This document shows, piece by piece, positions 25,230 through 35,407 of a stretch of 64,000 nt of DNA. This stretch comes from Lentisphaera profundi. GTDB lineage: Bacteria; Verrucomicrobiota; Lentisphaeria; Lentisphaerales; Lentisphaeraceae. The stretch lies in assembly GCF_028728065.1 (NCBI RefSeq), contig NZ_CP117812.1, forward strand, positions 124,001 through 188,000, written 5' to 3'. The position numbers and the translations under genes were made by a program. The notes under the pieces are model-generated. The model made no database searches. It had not been told where the DNA came from and worked only from the letters and a program-made list of their open reading frames with translations. Each line of letters opens with the position of its first letter. Within the stretch, counting starts at the first letter, position 1.

Positions 25230-26666
25230 ATGAAGTATTTATTAAGTATAATTTTCACATTAACTATTTTTGGAAATGATAAACCAAATATCATTTTTAT
25301 TGCTATAGATGACTTGCGTAATGAACTGGCTTGCTATGGTGTCGATAAAATCAAGACTCCCCATATCGATAACTTAGCTAAACACGGTCTGATTTTTGAT
25401 AATGCTTATTGTCAGATTGCAATTTGTTCTCCATCGCGAACAAGTGTATTAACTGGACTTCGACCACAATCTACAAAAGTATTTGATTTAACAACTCACT
25501 TCCGAGATACCGTGCCAGATGTTATAACACTGGGGCAGTTCTTTAAACAAAAAGGATATATTACTCAAGGATTTGGGAAGATATATCACAATAGTTTAGA
25601 TGATCCTAGATCTTGGAGCATAAAGCATTTTATGTCTAAAAATTCACTCTATCAAAGAGCGGAAAATCAGCAACTAATCAAGAACCAGGTCAAAGCTGCA
25701 AAAGAAAAAAAACTTAAAGGTCATGAATTTCGTTTTGCAACTATGGGCCCTGCATATGAATCTGCGGATGTACCCGATGAGGCTTACCCCGATGGAGAAA
25801 ATACAAAATTAGCCATAAAGGCACTCAAGGGCTTTGTTCAAAAGAAGCAGCCCTTTTTTTTAGCTTTGGGCTTCTCAAAACCACACCTCCCCTTTAATGC
25901 ACCAAAAAAATACTGGGACCTATACGAGGAGGATAAATTGGATCCTCCAGCAATATCTCATCGACCCCTTGACTCTCATCCACGTTTGACCCTAACTAAA
26001 TCGGGCGAAGTTAGATCTTATCATGGCGTTGTAAAAGAAGGCTCTTTAGGCGCTGAAATGAGCTCGAAACTTAAGCATGGTTATTATGCGTCAGTATCGT
26101 ATATAGATGCGCTAATTGGTAAGTTTTTACAAAGTTTAAAAGATACTGGTTTAGACAAAAATACGATTGTTATTTTATGGAGTGACCACGGTTTTAAGTT
26201 AGGTGAATACGATTCATGGGTTAAACATTCAAATATGGAAATCGATGCTCGAGTACCACTTATTATATCTTCACCTTGGATGAAGGTAAAAGGTGTGCGA
26301 ACTAATGCTTTAGTAGAACTGGTAGATATATATCCTAGCTTAGTAGACCTGAGTGGTTTTACAGTGCCTACTTTTCTCGAAGGCACATCTTTTGCGCCCT
26401 TACTAAAGAAGCCAAATACACCTTGGAAAAAAGCCGCTTTCTCACAGTATAATCGTGGTTCTAAAATAATGGGTTACTCTGTACGAACTGCTTATTTTAG
26501 ATACACTGAATGGCGTCTTGTAAAAAATAATAAAGTTATTTTTAAAGAACTATATGACCAAGTAAACGATCCTTTGCAATCACGAAACATTGCAAAGAAA
26601 GAAGAGGTAAAGATAGTTCAGGCTGAATTACATGAAATGATAAATCAACAATGGGGACTTAAATGA
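25230..26666 (+). CDS. iduronate-2-sulfatase-like sulfatase
   Basis: 478 residues with a signal peptide (to about IFGND). IFIAIDDLRNELACYG and the FGly motif CSPSR (AICSPSRTSVLTGLRP) are followed by TTHFRDTVPDVITLGQFF, GFGKIYHN, GFSKPHLPFNAP and WSDHGFKLGEYDSWVKHSN. This set is typical of the iduronate-2-sulfatase-like branch of S1 sulfatases. In marine bacteria that branch also acts on non-uronate sulfated glycans, so the name does not fix the substrate. It begins 21 bases after the previous sulfatase and overlaps the next gene in ATGA. Confidence 0.92.
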   Translation: MKYLLSIIFTLTIFGNDKPNIIFIAIDDLRNELACYGVDKIKTPHIDNLAKHGLIFDNAYCQIAICSPSRTSVLTGLRPQSTKVFDLTTHFRDTVPDVITLGQFFKQKGYITQGFGKIYHNSLDDPRSWSIKHFMSKNSLYQRAENQQLIKNQVKAAKEKKLKGHEFRFATMGPAYESADVPDEAYPDGENTKLAIKALKGFVQKKQPFFLALGFSKPHLPFNAPKKYWDLYEEDKLDPPAISHRPLDSHPRLTLTKSGEVRSYHGVVKEGSLGAEMSSKLKHGYYASVSYIDALIGKFLQSLKDTGLDKNTIVILWSDHGFKLGEYDSWVKHSNMEIDARVPLIISSPWMKVKGVRTNALVELVDIYPSLVDLSGFTVPTFLEGTSFAPLLKKPNTPWKKAAFSQYNRGSKIMGYSVRTAYFRYTEWRLVKNNKVIFKELYDQVNDPLQSRNIAKKEEVKIVQAELHEMINQQWGLK

Positions 26667-28062
26667 AGTTACTGATATTCCTCTTGATAAGTAATTTTTG
26701 TTTAGCTTCAGATAGACCTAATTTTATTTTTTTTTAAGCGATGATCAACTCAAATTAGATTATTCAATTTATGGTAACAAGACAATTCAAGATACGACCA
26801 TTGCTAAACTAGCGGAAGAGAGTCTTGTTTTTGACAACGCTTTTACAACACAAGCTATTTGTGCTCCCAGCCGAGCATCTTTGTTCACAGGTCTTTATCC
26901 GATAAGAAATGGTTTGTTTATTAATCATACAGAAATTCGCAAAGGGACAAAGACTATTGTAGAATTTTTAGCGCCCTTGGGGTATGAATTAATCCGCGCT
27001 GGCAAAGAGCATGTAAGTCCTCGTAATATGATAAAATGGAATTACGAATTTAATTCAGTTAAAAATAATGACAATTCAGGTTCAACGATACCTATTGAAG
27101 AGATTGATCAGTATTTAAAAAATGTAGCTAACAAAAATTTTTGTTTATTTATTACTTCCAGCCTACCCCACGGGCCTTACCCTAAGGACTCTAAGTACTC
27201 TTTCGATGATATCACAGTTCATCCATTTCAACAAAACAAAAGAATAAAATCTACTCTTGGATATTTTGATAATATTGACAATAAAAACCAAGAGTTATCC
27301 AAAGTCTTGGCGCTAATAGAAAAATATAAGCTTAAAAACAATACTGTGTTTATTTATTCTACGGATCACGGCAATGGTAATCGAGCTAAATACACAGTTT
27401 ATGATGCGGGTTTGAATGTGCCCTTCTTAGTTCGTTGGCCAGGTCATATTAAGCCCGCTAGAACTGATGCGATGATTAGCTTTGTTGATGTGTTGCCTAC
27501 GTTTATTGATATAGCGGGAGGGAAAGCCGTTACAGGTTTAGATGGAAGTAGTTTTAAAAAGGTACTGTTTAATAAGGCTCAAAAACATAATAAAGCAGTA
27601 TTTGGGGTGGCAACTAATCAAGGGATCTGGAAGTGTAAAGTATTTCCTCAAAGAAGTATTAGAACTGAAAAGTATAAGTTAATAGTCAGCTTTAATACAC
27701 TCGACAAATTAAATAAAGACAAGGCGGTAAATGGACAAAATACTCATCCATTCCTGCTTATTGGTGCATTACAATATAAGGATATTCCAGAGCTTCAGTT
27801 ATTTGATATAAACAAAGACCCTCACGAACTGAAAAATTTAGCAACAGACCCTGATTACCAGGCAGTTATTACACAATTGAAAGATAAATTAGCCAAATGG
27901 ATGAAAGATCAAAATGATTTTTTAGTTTTTGGAGGTCCTATCCCCTTTTTGAAAACTAAACATCCTTTGGATCAAAACAGTAAATTGAATCAAGTTCCAG
28001 ATCATCTTATTAATACAATCAAAAATTATACGGATCCCCATAGCATTACGAAACAAAAATAA
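26663..28062 (+). pseudogene. sulfatase interrupted by a frameshift in a T9 tract
   Basis: The ATG overlaps the stop of the preceding sulfatase (ATGA) and starts a signal peptide (LLIFLLISNFCLAS). Then DRPNFIFF runs into TAA because the T tract at 26727-26735 is nine long; a tenth T would give FIFFLSDDQLKLDY and restore the full sulfatase. The downstream frame is intact: FGly motif CAPSR (AICAPSRASLFTG), GKEHVSPRN, STDHGNGNRAKYTVYDAG, and a normal C-terminus. An internal ATG at 26881 could only give a protein lacking the active site. It is either a recent mutation, a sequencing error, or a phase-variable on/off switch. Confidence 0.85.
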
Positions 28063-28351
28063 TGCTCTTTAATAGAAGTGTCGAGGCTCTTATCGGTCTT
28101 TATTTTCTCTAATGGAATTAATTCATCCAAAGACTGTGAATTCAAGAAGTATAAAATCCCTCATAACCAGAAAGAGCTGAAATCTAACACACTTAGCTTT
28201 ATGAGAAAACTTCAAAATCAGTCAAACAAAGTGGCAAAGTATTTCTGTCATCCAGCTGTTAAACATGCCTTTTAATAGTCTTATAATTAATCACCGTAAT
28301 AATACATCAGTTAGTGGAATTTTTACGGGGATCTCCTACTTGTGACTTCCT

Positions 28352-30538
28352 TTATTTACTGACTTTTTCTATTTCTAGTAATGACCATGGTTTTTTTCGG
28401 TTACTAAATCGTCCTCTTATACGGCGAACATCTTGCCAAGTGACGATTTTAGATTTGTTTCCCCACGAATTGCTGATGTAGGTAAGTACATCTGCGATGT
28501 ATTGGTTATCATGAGAGGCTAAAGATTCCATCGCGCCAGGATATGTTTTACCATCGACTGGTCCAATTAAGCCGTGTAAAGCTATTTTAATTAAAGCATC
28601 ATGTGGGCCAAGAACTCTTTTAGAGCCTTTTAAAGCTGGTGCTAGAGTGATGCTTGTTCCTGCCATTGCTACGCCCTGTCCATCTTTGCCATGGCATGCA
28701 AAACATAAAGAATTATAATGTTTTTCACCATTTTTCATGACTTGTTGAAAAAAGGGTCCTTTGCCCTCTAGGGCTTTTAGAAATTCTGCATGTTTTCTGT
28801 TGTCATCTAGATCTTTTTCTTTTTGCCCTACGTTGAGTTTGACGAGGGGGTCTGATCCATATTTTTCAATGAATTTATCTAAATATGGTGAGGAAAAATC
28901 ACGGGAGCCAAATTTGTTAAGACTTAAAAATACTTGTGCTAATATTTCACTAGTGGCTGAATCTTGATAAATTTTTTCATAGATTCCGTGTATTCGAGAA
29001 TCGTTTTTTAACCAACGGTCACTAATGCGTAGTGCTTGAAGGGCTATTTGTTGATTGTCTCCAAAAATAAGATTTTTGATGAGCTCAAAATCAATGCTAT
29101 CAATACCATCTAAAGTCCATAAAATCTCAATCTTTTCTTGAGTGTTATGAGATTTATAAAAAGCTTCAAGGTATATGTTTTTTAAGTTTTGCTGATATCG
29201 CAAAACTAATATTTTTCTCACTGTCGTTCGCATCCATCCATTCTTTGAAGCGAGTAAAGGGAGGAGTTCTTGAGAACTTAGATTCAAAAGTTGAGGCGCC
29301 TGATATTTAGAATTATGATTTTCTGGGACTAAACGATAAATTCGCCCTCGTTGTATGTTATTAGCCAAGCCATATTTATCAATTATATGCCTTAAATAAG
29401 TCCCTTGAGTCGTCCAGTTTGCCTCTTGAATAACACCGCGATACATATCAACTATGTAAATAGCTCCATCAGGCCCTGTCTTAACATTTACAGGTCGAAA
29501 GTTGGCGTCACTAGAACGGATAAATTCGCTTTTGGGGAAGGAGTTTTTTAACTGTTTAAACACCGTACTTGGGTTAAATTCTGCCATGCGAATGAGCCTC
29601 CCAACTGGCTCACAGACTAAATAGTTGCCATAAAATTCAGGCATCAATGCTCCACGGTATACTCCATGACCACAAGCGGCAGTAAAATGATTAAGAGTAT
29701 TGTTAGTTCTTAAACGCAAAAGTCCCCCTTGCGTATCTGGTATGTCGTCAATTGGCCAAACGGTATTAAAGCCTTCTTCGAGTTCCTTCGGGAAGGTGCT
29801 CTGAGAGTAAATTGTGGGCGTCTGGAAAAACTGAAAGCTTTCTTCTGCACCTGATTGAGCAGAAGAAAAATGTCCTGCGTCATCGGCTGCTAAGCCCCAT
29901 TGTGATTTTATCGCTGGGTGTTTTTCAACAATGACTTGGCCGTTTTGGATTTTAAAGCGTTCACGCCCTTTAGTTATGTAAATCCAGTTATCTAAATTCC
30001 AAATTAGTCCACTAGCTTGATGTTCAAGATTCCCTTTACGAGCTCCACCTTGATACCAAATTGTTTTTTCATCGGCTTTCCCATCTTTATTGGTATCTCT
30101 ATATGAGTAAATATTTAAGTTATTAGTTTCGCATACTAAAATTCTGTCGTCCAAAGGTAATATCATGCGTGGCAGAAGTAAATTATCAATAAATACAGAT
30201 GATTTATCCATTTTACCATCACCGTTTACATCGGTCAATTTAATGACACGACTGGATTTATTGAATTCACCTTTTGCATCTGCATCTTGCATATAAGTAG
30301 ACATTTCGATAACATACATATCTCCATTAGCGTCCCAAACACAATCAACAGGTTCTTTGATCATGGGCTCTGAAGCAACTAGTTGGATTTTATAGCCTTT
30401 TGGGACCTGTATGGTTTTTATACTTTGACTTGGAGTAAGCGGCTTAACTTTATCGTATAAACCGGGGGCAAGATTTGCTCCCTGGCTCCACGCAAAACTT
30501 GTAATAGTACTGATAATAAGGGTGCTTAATAAACGCAT
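28352..30538 (-). CDS. PVC-type secreted beta-propeller cytochrome c protein
   Basis: 728 residues. A signal peptide (to SFAWSQG) is followed by a six-bladed propeller resembling membrane-bound glucose/sorbosone dehydrogenases (about 40-390: DCVWDANGDMYVIEM, DVNGDGKMDKSSVF, GHGVYRGALMPEFYGNY, GPDGAIYIVDMYRGVIQ). After it come HEAT-like helices (about 400-590) and one c-type cytochrome domain with heme motif CFACH (about 620-720). This architecture is common in planctomycetes and relatives. It is thought to oxidise sugars or alcohols in the periplasm and pass electrons on, but substrates are unproven. It is transcribed alone, convergent with the sulfatase run. Confidence 0.88.
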   Translation of the reverse strand: MRLLSTLIISTITSFAWSQGANLAPGLYDKVKPLTPSQSIKTIQVPKGYKIQLVASEPMIKEPVDCVWDANGDMYVIEMSTYMQDADAKGEFNKSSRVIKLTDVNGDGKMDKSSVFIDNLLLPRMILPLDDRILVCETNNLNIYSYRDTNKDGKADEKTIWYQGGARKGNLEHQASGLIWNLDNWIYITKGRERFKIQNGQVIVEKHPAIKSQWGLAADDAGHFSSAQSGAEESFQFFQTPTIYSQSTFPKELEEGFNTVWPIDDIPDTQGGLLRLRTNNTLNHFTAACGHGVYRGALMPEFYGNYLVCEPVGRLIRMAEFNPSTVFKQLKNSFPKSEFIRSSDANFRPVNVKTGPDGAIYIVDMYRGVIQEANWTTQGTYLRHIIDKYGLANNIQRGRIYRLVPENHNSKYQAPQLLNLSSQELLPLLASKNGWMRTTVRKILVLRYQQNLKNIYLEAFYKSHNTQEKIEILWTLDGIDSIDFELIKNLIFGDNQQIALQALRISDRWLKNDSRIHGIYEKIYQDSATSEILAQVFLSLNKFGSRDFSSPYLDKFIEKYGSDPLVKLNVGQKEKDLDDNRKHAEFLKALEGKGPFFQQVMKNGEKHYNSLCFACHGKDGQGVAMAGTSITLAPALKGSKRVLGPHDALIKIALHGLIGPVDGKTYPGAMESLASHDNQYIADVLTYISNSWGNKSKIVTWQDVRRIRGRFSNRKKPWSLLEIEKVSK

Positions 30539-30771
30539 AAATTTCCTCTCGTGTATTAGAATCGGTTAAAAGTGATTAATACTTAAGTCTATGGAAAGGT
30601 TTTTCTTTATACAGCTATAAGTGATTTATTGTTATAATTAGACGCCGGCAAAGGCATTATTTGTATAGATATATAAAATAAGCCATGATTTTCATGCGTA
30701 GCTGTCTATAAAGTTTTTATATTTTAGTCATTTAGGATATACCAATTTTTAAATTAACTAGGGATACAATA

Positions 30772-32817
30772 ATGTTGAAGTACCTATTGCTCATCGTTTC
30801 AGGATTTATTACCATTCTCGCTGGGGAACCTTATCATATATATGTTTCTCCAATAGGAAATGATCAATGGACTGGAGAGATAAAAGATCATAAGCCCGGA
30901 AGCAAGGAGGGGCCTTTTTCTAGCTTAGCTAGAGCGCGCAAGAAAGTCCAACAATTGAAAAATAATAGTTTGATCAAGGATCACAACATTATAATTAATG
31001 TTGCTGAAGGAGAATACTTTTTTAATCGTTCCTTATTTTTAGGAGAAGAGTCATCTGGTACAGAAGCGAACCCGATCCATTACATTGCTCAGGGAAATGT
31101 ACTTTTAAGTGGCGGATCTCAAGTCAATAACTTTAAGCTTGTGACAGATCTAGAGATCCTTGACCGTTTAGCAGCAAGTACTCATGGGAAAGTGTATTGT
31201 GCTGATCTCACAGACTTAGGTATTACCGATTATGGGACAATAAAATCGACCGGCTTTGGCCTGCGCAATAAGTTATCTCATATGCAAGTTTTTATTGATG
31301 GTAAAAAAATGCACTTAGCCCGGTGGCCAAATGAAGGTTGGCTTAAAGTGGCCGATGTGGGCAATAAAGAAGCCAAAGTTGATGAGTCCGGTAAAGTCCG
31401 TGGGATTGCTACTGACCGTTTTACATATGATCACCAGCGCCCTAATACCTGGGCTGAGTCAGATGATATCTGGATGCATGGTTACTGGTCAGAAGAGTGG
31501 GCAGATCAATATTTAAAAATAAAAAATATTCAAAAAGACAAGCAACAAATAGTTATAGCTGCCCCTCAAAGTAAGTACGCTTACAAAAAGGGAAAACGTT
31601 ATCATTTTCTTAATATTTTAGAGGAGCTAGATAGGCCTGGAGAATACTATATAGATCGTTTAAACGGACTTTTGTATGTGTATCCTTATCAAGATATAAA
31701 GAATAGTAAAGTTTACGTATCCATCCTTAATAAGTCTCTAATTCATTTTAATAATGCAAGCAATATTATTTTTGATGGTTTTACTATTGCCCATACTCGA
31801 GATACGGGTGTTTTTATTCAAAATGGAACAAATGTACACATCAAAAATTGTGTAGTAGAAAATATTGGTAATTCCGGGGTTTTTATTAGAGGAGGGCTGA
31901 ATCACCAAGTACTTAATACTCAAGTTAAAGAAATTGGCGGTGGTGGCATCTCTATTATCAGTGGGGACTTAAAAACATTAACACCATCAAATCATTTAAT
32001 AAAAAACTGTAAAATTCATCATTTTGGGCAATGGTTTAGAACCTATAAGGTAGGTATATATCTGCAAGGTGTAGGTAGTACTGTAAATCATAATCTCATT
32101 CATCACGCTCCTCATACAGGGATTTTATACGGTGGCAATGATCACCTTATAGAATATAATGAAATTCATAATGTTGGTGATGATGCAGATGATGTGGGCG
32201 CTATATATACAGGACGTGAGTGGGCTGCGAGGGGGACTGTTATTCGCTACAATTATATTCATGATATTGGTGGTGGGCACGCAAGACATGGTTCAAACGC
32301 AATCTACTTAGATGACTTAGCATCAGGTCAAATTATTCATGGAAATGTGATCAACAATGTTCAAAGAGGCATATTACTTGGAGGCGGACGCGATAATCAA
32401 ATCATCAATAATTTCTTTTTGAATTGTGCTAAAGAAGCCTTGCATTTGGATGCTAGAGGTAAAGGCTGGTCAGGCAAACTTATAATGAAGGCCCAGGGCT
32501 CTTGGGATATGTTTGGGAGATTAGAAAAAACGGCTTATCAATCAAAAATATATCAGGATAAATATCCTAATTTATCAGTTATGTTAGAGCAAGATCCTTT
32601 AGCACCTATCGGTAATGTCATTAAAAATAATGTTTTTACTTGCTCTACTTGGCGCCGATTTATCAATCAAAAGAAAGAAGAATGGTTTTCCTTTCAGGAC
32701 AATATTGTGGAAGCTAATTCTGATCTAATAACTATTAAAGATAATAAATTAATTATCAAATCACCATTAAATAATATTAAAGATCTCCCATTTAGTGAAA
32801 TGGGCTTAGAGCAATAG
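30772..32817 (+). CDS. secreted right-handed beta-helix protein, possible GH141-like enzyme
   Basis: 681 residues with a signal peptide (to about ILAGEP) and AGGGA upstream. It opens YHIYVSPIGNDQWTG and continues GPFSSLARARKKVQQL, NVAEGEYFFNRSL and HYIAQGNVLLSGG, the usual head of beta-helix glycosidases or lyases with a preceding lid domain. From about 320 on, beta-helix coils are obvious (HIKNCVVENIGNSGVFI, GILYGGNDHLIEYNEIHNVGD, NAIYLDDLASGQIIHGN, GILLGGGRDNQIINNF). The head resembles GH141 proteins, some of which are fucosidases, but a polysaccharide-lyase fold cannot be excluded. A sulfatase gene follows 12 bases later, so both likely act on one sulfated glycan. Confidence 0.75.
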   Translation: MLKYLLLIVSGFITILAGEPYHIYVSPIGNDQWTGEIKDHKPGSKEGPFSSLARARKKVQQLKNNSLIKDHNIIINVAEGEYFFNRSLFLGEESSGTEANPIHYIAQGNVLLSGGSQVNNFKLVTDLEILDRLAASTHGKVYCADLTDLGITDYGTIKSTGFGLRNKLSHMQVFIDGKKMHLARWPNEGWLKVADVGNKEAKVDESGKVRGIATDRFTYDHQRPNTWAESDDIWMHGYWSEEWADQYLKIKNIQKDKQQIVIAAPQSKYAYKKGKRYHFLNILEELDRPGEYYIDRLNGLLYVYPYQDIKNSKVYVSILNKSLIHFNNASNIIFDGFTIAHTRDTGVFIQNGTNVHIKNCVVENIGNSGVFIRGGLNHQVLNTQVKEIGGGGISIISGDLKTLTPSNHLIKNCKIHHFGQWFRTYKVGIYLQGVGSTVNHNLIHHAPHTGILYGGNDHLIEYNEIHNVGDDADDVGAIYTGREWAARGTVIRYNYIHDIGGGHARHGSNAIYLDDLASGQIIHGNVINNVQRGILLGGGRDNQIINNFFLNCAKEALHLDARGKGWSGKLIMKAQGSWDMFGRLEKTAYQSKIYQDKYPNLSVMLEQDPLAPIGNVIKNNVFTCSTWRRFINQKKEEWFSFQDNIVEANSDLITIKDNKLIIKSPLNNIKDLPFSEMGLEQ

Positions 32818-32829
32818 GATTTCATTCAA

Positions 32830-34122
32830 ATGAAAAAAGTATTTTTTATTACTACGCTATTAACTTTTATTGCCCTCGCACAAGCAAAGCGGATGAATGT
32901 CATTTTAATTATGGCAGATGACTTGGGTTATGAATGCTTAAATTCTTATGGAGGCGAATCATATAAAACACCCCATCTCGACAGGTTAAGTGAAGGGGGA
33001 ATGACCTTTTTGAATGCGCATTCTCAGCCTATTTGCACTCCCTCTAGAGTTCAAATTATGACTGGTAAATACAATGTGAAAAATTATAAAAAATTTGCGT
33101 ATTTAGATCCTAATGAAAAAACATTTGCGAACTATTTTAAAGATGCTGGTTATAAAACATGTATGGTCGGTAAGTGGCAGTTAGCTGGGGGTGTTGACCA
33201 ACCTTATCATTTTGGTTTTGATCAATATTCGTTGTGGAGAATCATGAAAAATGATAATCAAAGTCGCTACCCTAATCCTGGCATTGTGGAAAATGGCAAA
33301 TTCAAAAACTATCAAAACGGGGAGTATGGACCCGACCGCATGAATCAATTTGCCTTAAAATTTATTGAAGATAATAAAGACGAGGCCTTTATGTTATATT
33401 ACTCAATGCTTTTAGTGCACAATCCCTTTGAGCCCACCCCAGATTCAGAAGATTGGGATCCAGAAGCTATCGGCTTGGATAATTTAAAAGATGGCTTTAA
33501 AGGAAAAGATAACACTAAATATTTTTCTGATATGATGTCTTATATGGATAAACAAGTAGGTCGTTTAGTTGCTACTCTAGAACGTTTAGGTCTACGCGAA
33601 AATACTTTAATTATTTTTACTGGCGATAATGGTACAACTCGTGGAATTACTTCACGTTGTCAAGGAAAGGAAATTCAGGGAGGTAAAGGCCTAACAAGTG
33701 ATGCGGGTACTCACGTTCCTTTAATTGTAAACGGACCGTCATACGTCTTAAAAGGGGTGAAAAACAGTAACCTTATTGACTTTAGTGATATTTTACCAAC
33801 AATTTGTGAAGCCACTGATATAAGTATACCCACGGAAGAGTTGGATGACTTAGATGGTTTAAGCTTTTTACCGCAATTAAAGGGTCAGAAAAGTCAAGTT
33901 CGAGAGTGGGTGTATTGCTGGTATCAGAAACGTACCGATGCGAGTAAGGTCATACAATTTGCCATGAATAAAGACTATAAACTCTATGCGTCGGGCCCTT
34001 TTTTTAACTTGCAGAAAGATATCCTAGAAAAAAACCGATTGAAATACGACAAGTTGAGTCCAGAGGAAAAGAAAATACGTCAACAACTTAAACAAGTTTT
34101 AAAAAAATATGAAAACAACTAG
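32830..34122 (+). CDS. secreted sulfatase (S1 family)
   Basis: 430 residues; signal peptide to about LAQAKR. NVILIMADDLGYE is the metal site, CTPSR the FGly motif (QPICTPSRVQIMTG), followed by VGKWQLAGG, MLLVHNPFEPTPDS, FTGDNGTTRGI and QGGKGLTSDAGTHVPLI. The GDNGT and GGKGxTxDAGTHVP pattern is that of the arylsulfatase A-like branch. It forms a two-gene operon with the beta-helix protein. The C-terminal region is short and Lys-rich. The IS1634-type relic begins within about 20 bases of the stop, so anything downstream has been lost or displaced. Confidence 0.92.
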   Translation: MKKVFFITTLLTFIALAQAKRMNVILIMADDLGYECLNSYGGESYKTPHLDRLSEGGMTFLNAHSQPICTPSRVQIMTGKYNVKNYKKFAYLDPNEKTFANYFKDAGYKTCMVGKWQLAGGVDQPYHFGFDQYSLWRIMKNDNQSRYPNPGIVENGKFKNYQNGEYGPDRMNQFALKFIEDNKDEAFMLYYSMLLVHNPFEPTPDSEDWDPEAIGLDNLKDGFKGKDNTKYFSDMMSYMDKQVGRLVATLERLGLRENTLIIFTGDNGTTRGITSRCQGKEIQGGKGLTSDAGTHVPLIVNGPSYVLKGVKNSNLIDFSDILPTICEATDISIPTEELDDLDGLSFLPQLKGQKSQVREWVYCWYQKRTDASKVIQFAMNKDYKLYASGPFFNLQKDILEKNRLKYDKLSPEEKKIRQQLKQVLKKYENN

Positions 34123-34139
34123 TTGTCTAAGGCATCGCG

Positions 34140-35251
34140 GATGTAGTAAAACCTAATGAAACGCCATACGTAAATAATAAGAACTCGAGGAACCGCAATC
34201 AAAATGCTCTCGTAAGTTTAGTTCTTATCGTTGATGAGCACGGCTTCCCTGTGAAAAGCGAGGTTTTTGAGGGTAATGTAGGTGAGCCGAGTACCTTAAA
34301 AGAGATTCTCTCCAGCTGCGGGCTGCTCGAAGAAAAGCAGGATGAATTGCCATTTCGACCCATTTCAGCTATGGATCGTGGCATCGCCACCAAGGAGAAT
34401 ATCGTTCTCATAAAAGAATTACATTTTCCCTATACCGTCATTCAACGAGCCAATAAAACGCCCAAATTTAAAGATGAATTCACTCAGCTGGATGGCTTTA
34501 AGCAGATTAGCGATGCCAAGGGTCAGACGATCCACCTCAAAAAATCGGCAATCAAGTTCTTTGCCGCAGTGAAGCGTGTGAAGAGAAAGAAAAAGCTATG
34601 CGTGAGCAAAAAATTAAGCGCGCAAGCAAAGACTTAATGCACTGCTTAAATCAATTAGCTCAGGGCGAGTGAAGAATCAATGACAATCCATGAGCGTTTA
34701 GGACGAATCAAAAAAAACATACAGTGGCTTCAATAAACTTTTTGCGTTCCATCTAGCCGAAGATCACTCAAGCCTCACTTATACGGTTAAGCCGGCAGAA
34801 ACTCATTTGACAGGCTGCTACATCATCGAATTTGATGGAATAGAAGGCAATGAAGAACTCATTTGGAGAACTTACACGACACTCACTCAGGTCGAGAGTG
34901 CCTTTTGCTCAATGAAAACTGATCTAGGGACTCGTCCCGTTTATCATCAAGGCGCTGAACGCACCAAGGCTCACTTGTTCCTCTCCATTCTTGCTTATCA
35001 TTTATTAGCGAATATTGAGCACCGCCTTTTATTGGCAGAAATGGTATAAACTACGCATGAGCCTTCAGAGTCACCGACGCTCCACCCTGCAATGGCAGGA
35101 TGAGTCTGGATCTACTTTCTTCAAAAAAATCAGCACACTTCCGGAGCTAGTTCATATGGATATCTATTCCCACCTAGCTATTAAAAACCCGCTCAAGGAT
35201 ATGGTATTTTCAGCAAAATGTAGTACTGGAAAAATAAGTTTTGTTGATTAA
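34140..35251 (+). pseudogene. IS1634-type (IS4 superfamily) transposase relic
   Basis: Broken DDE transposase in at least three frames. NQNALVSLVLIVDEHGFPV and SEVFEGNVGEPSTLKEIL carry the first catalytic region, followed by PISAMDRGIATKENIVLIK. After a disrupted middle come ETHLTGCYIIEFDG and EELIWRTYTTLTQVESAFCSMKTDLGTR (Glu region, described in two parts), then HLFLSILAYHLLANIEHRLL. The tail (LPELVHMDIYSHLAIKNPLK) is in yet another frame. The N-terminal third and any inverted repeats are missing. It is inactive. It separates the first sulfatase locus from the pseudopilin/cytochrome region. Confidence 0.75.
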
Positions 35252-35407
35252 CAGGGGTTTATGACTCTAAGTGTGGGAAATTGAGCTAAATAACCTCGTG
35301 TGTGAATAAAGTATGAGCCTACTCAAGAAGCTGATTGAATAGACCCGCTGAGGTCAAAATTTTTTACTGCGAAATAGATCTTTAGCTGGCTTAGTCAAAG
35401 GATTTTA

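Noticed and set aside
28078-28275. 65-codon open frame after the frameshifted sulfatase
   Set aside because: No ribosome-binding site, no signal or domain, low-complexity composition; taken as non-coding.
34199-34411. Minus-strand open frame in the IS1634-type relic
   Set aside because: Antisense of the transposase remnant, with no independent support.
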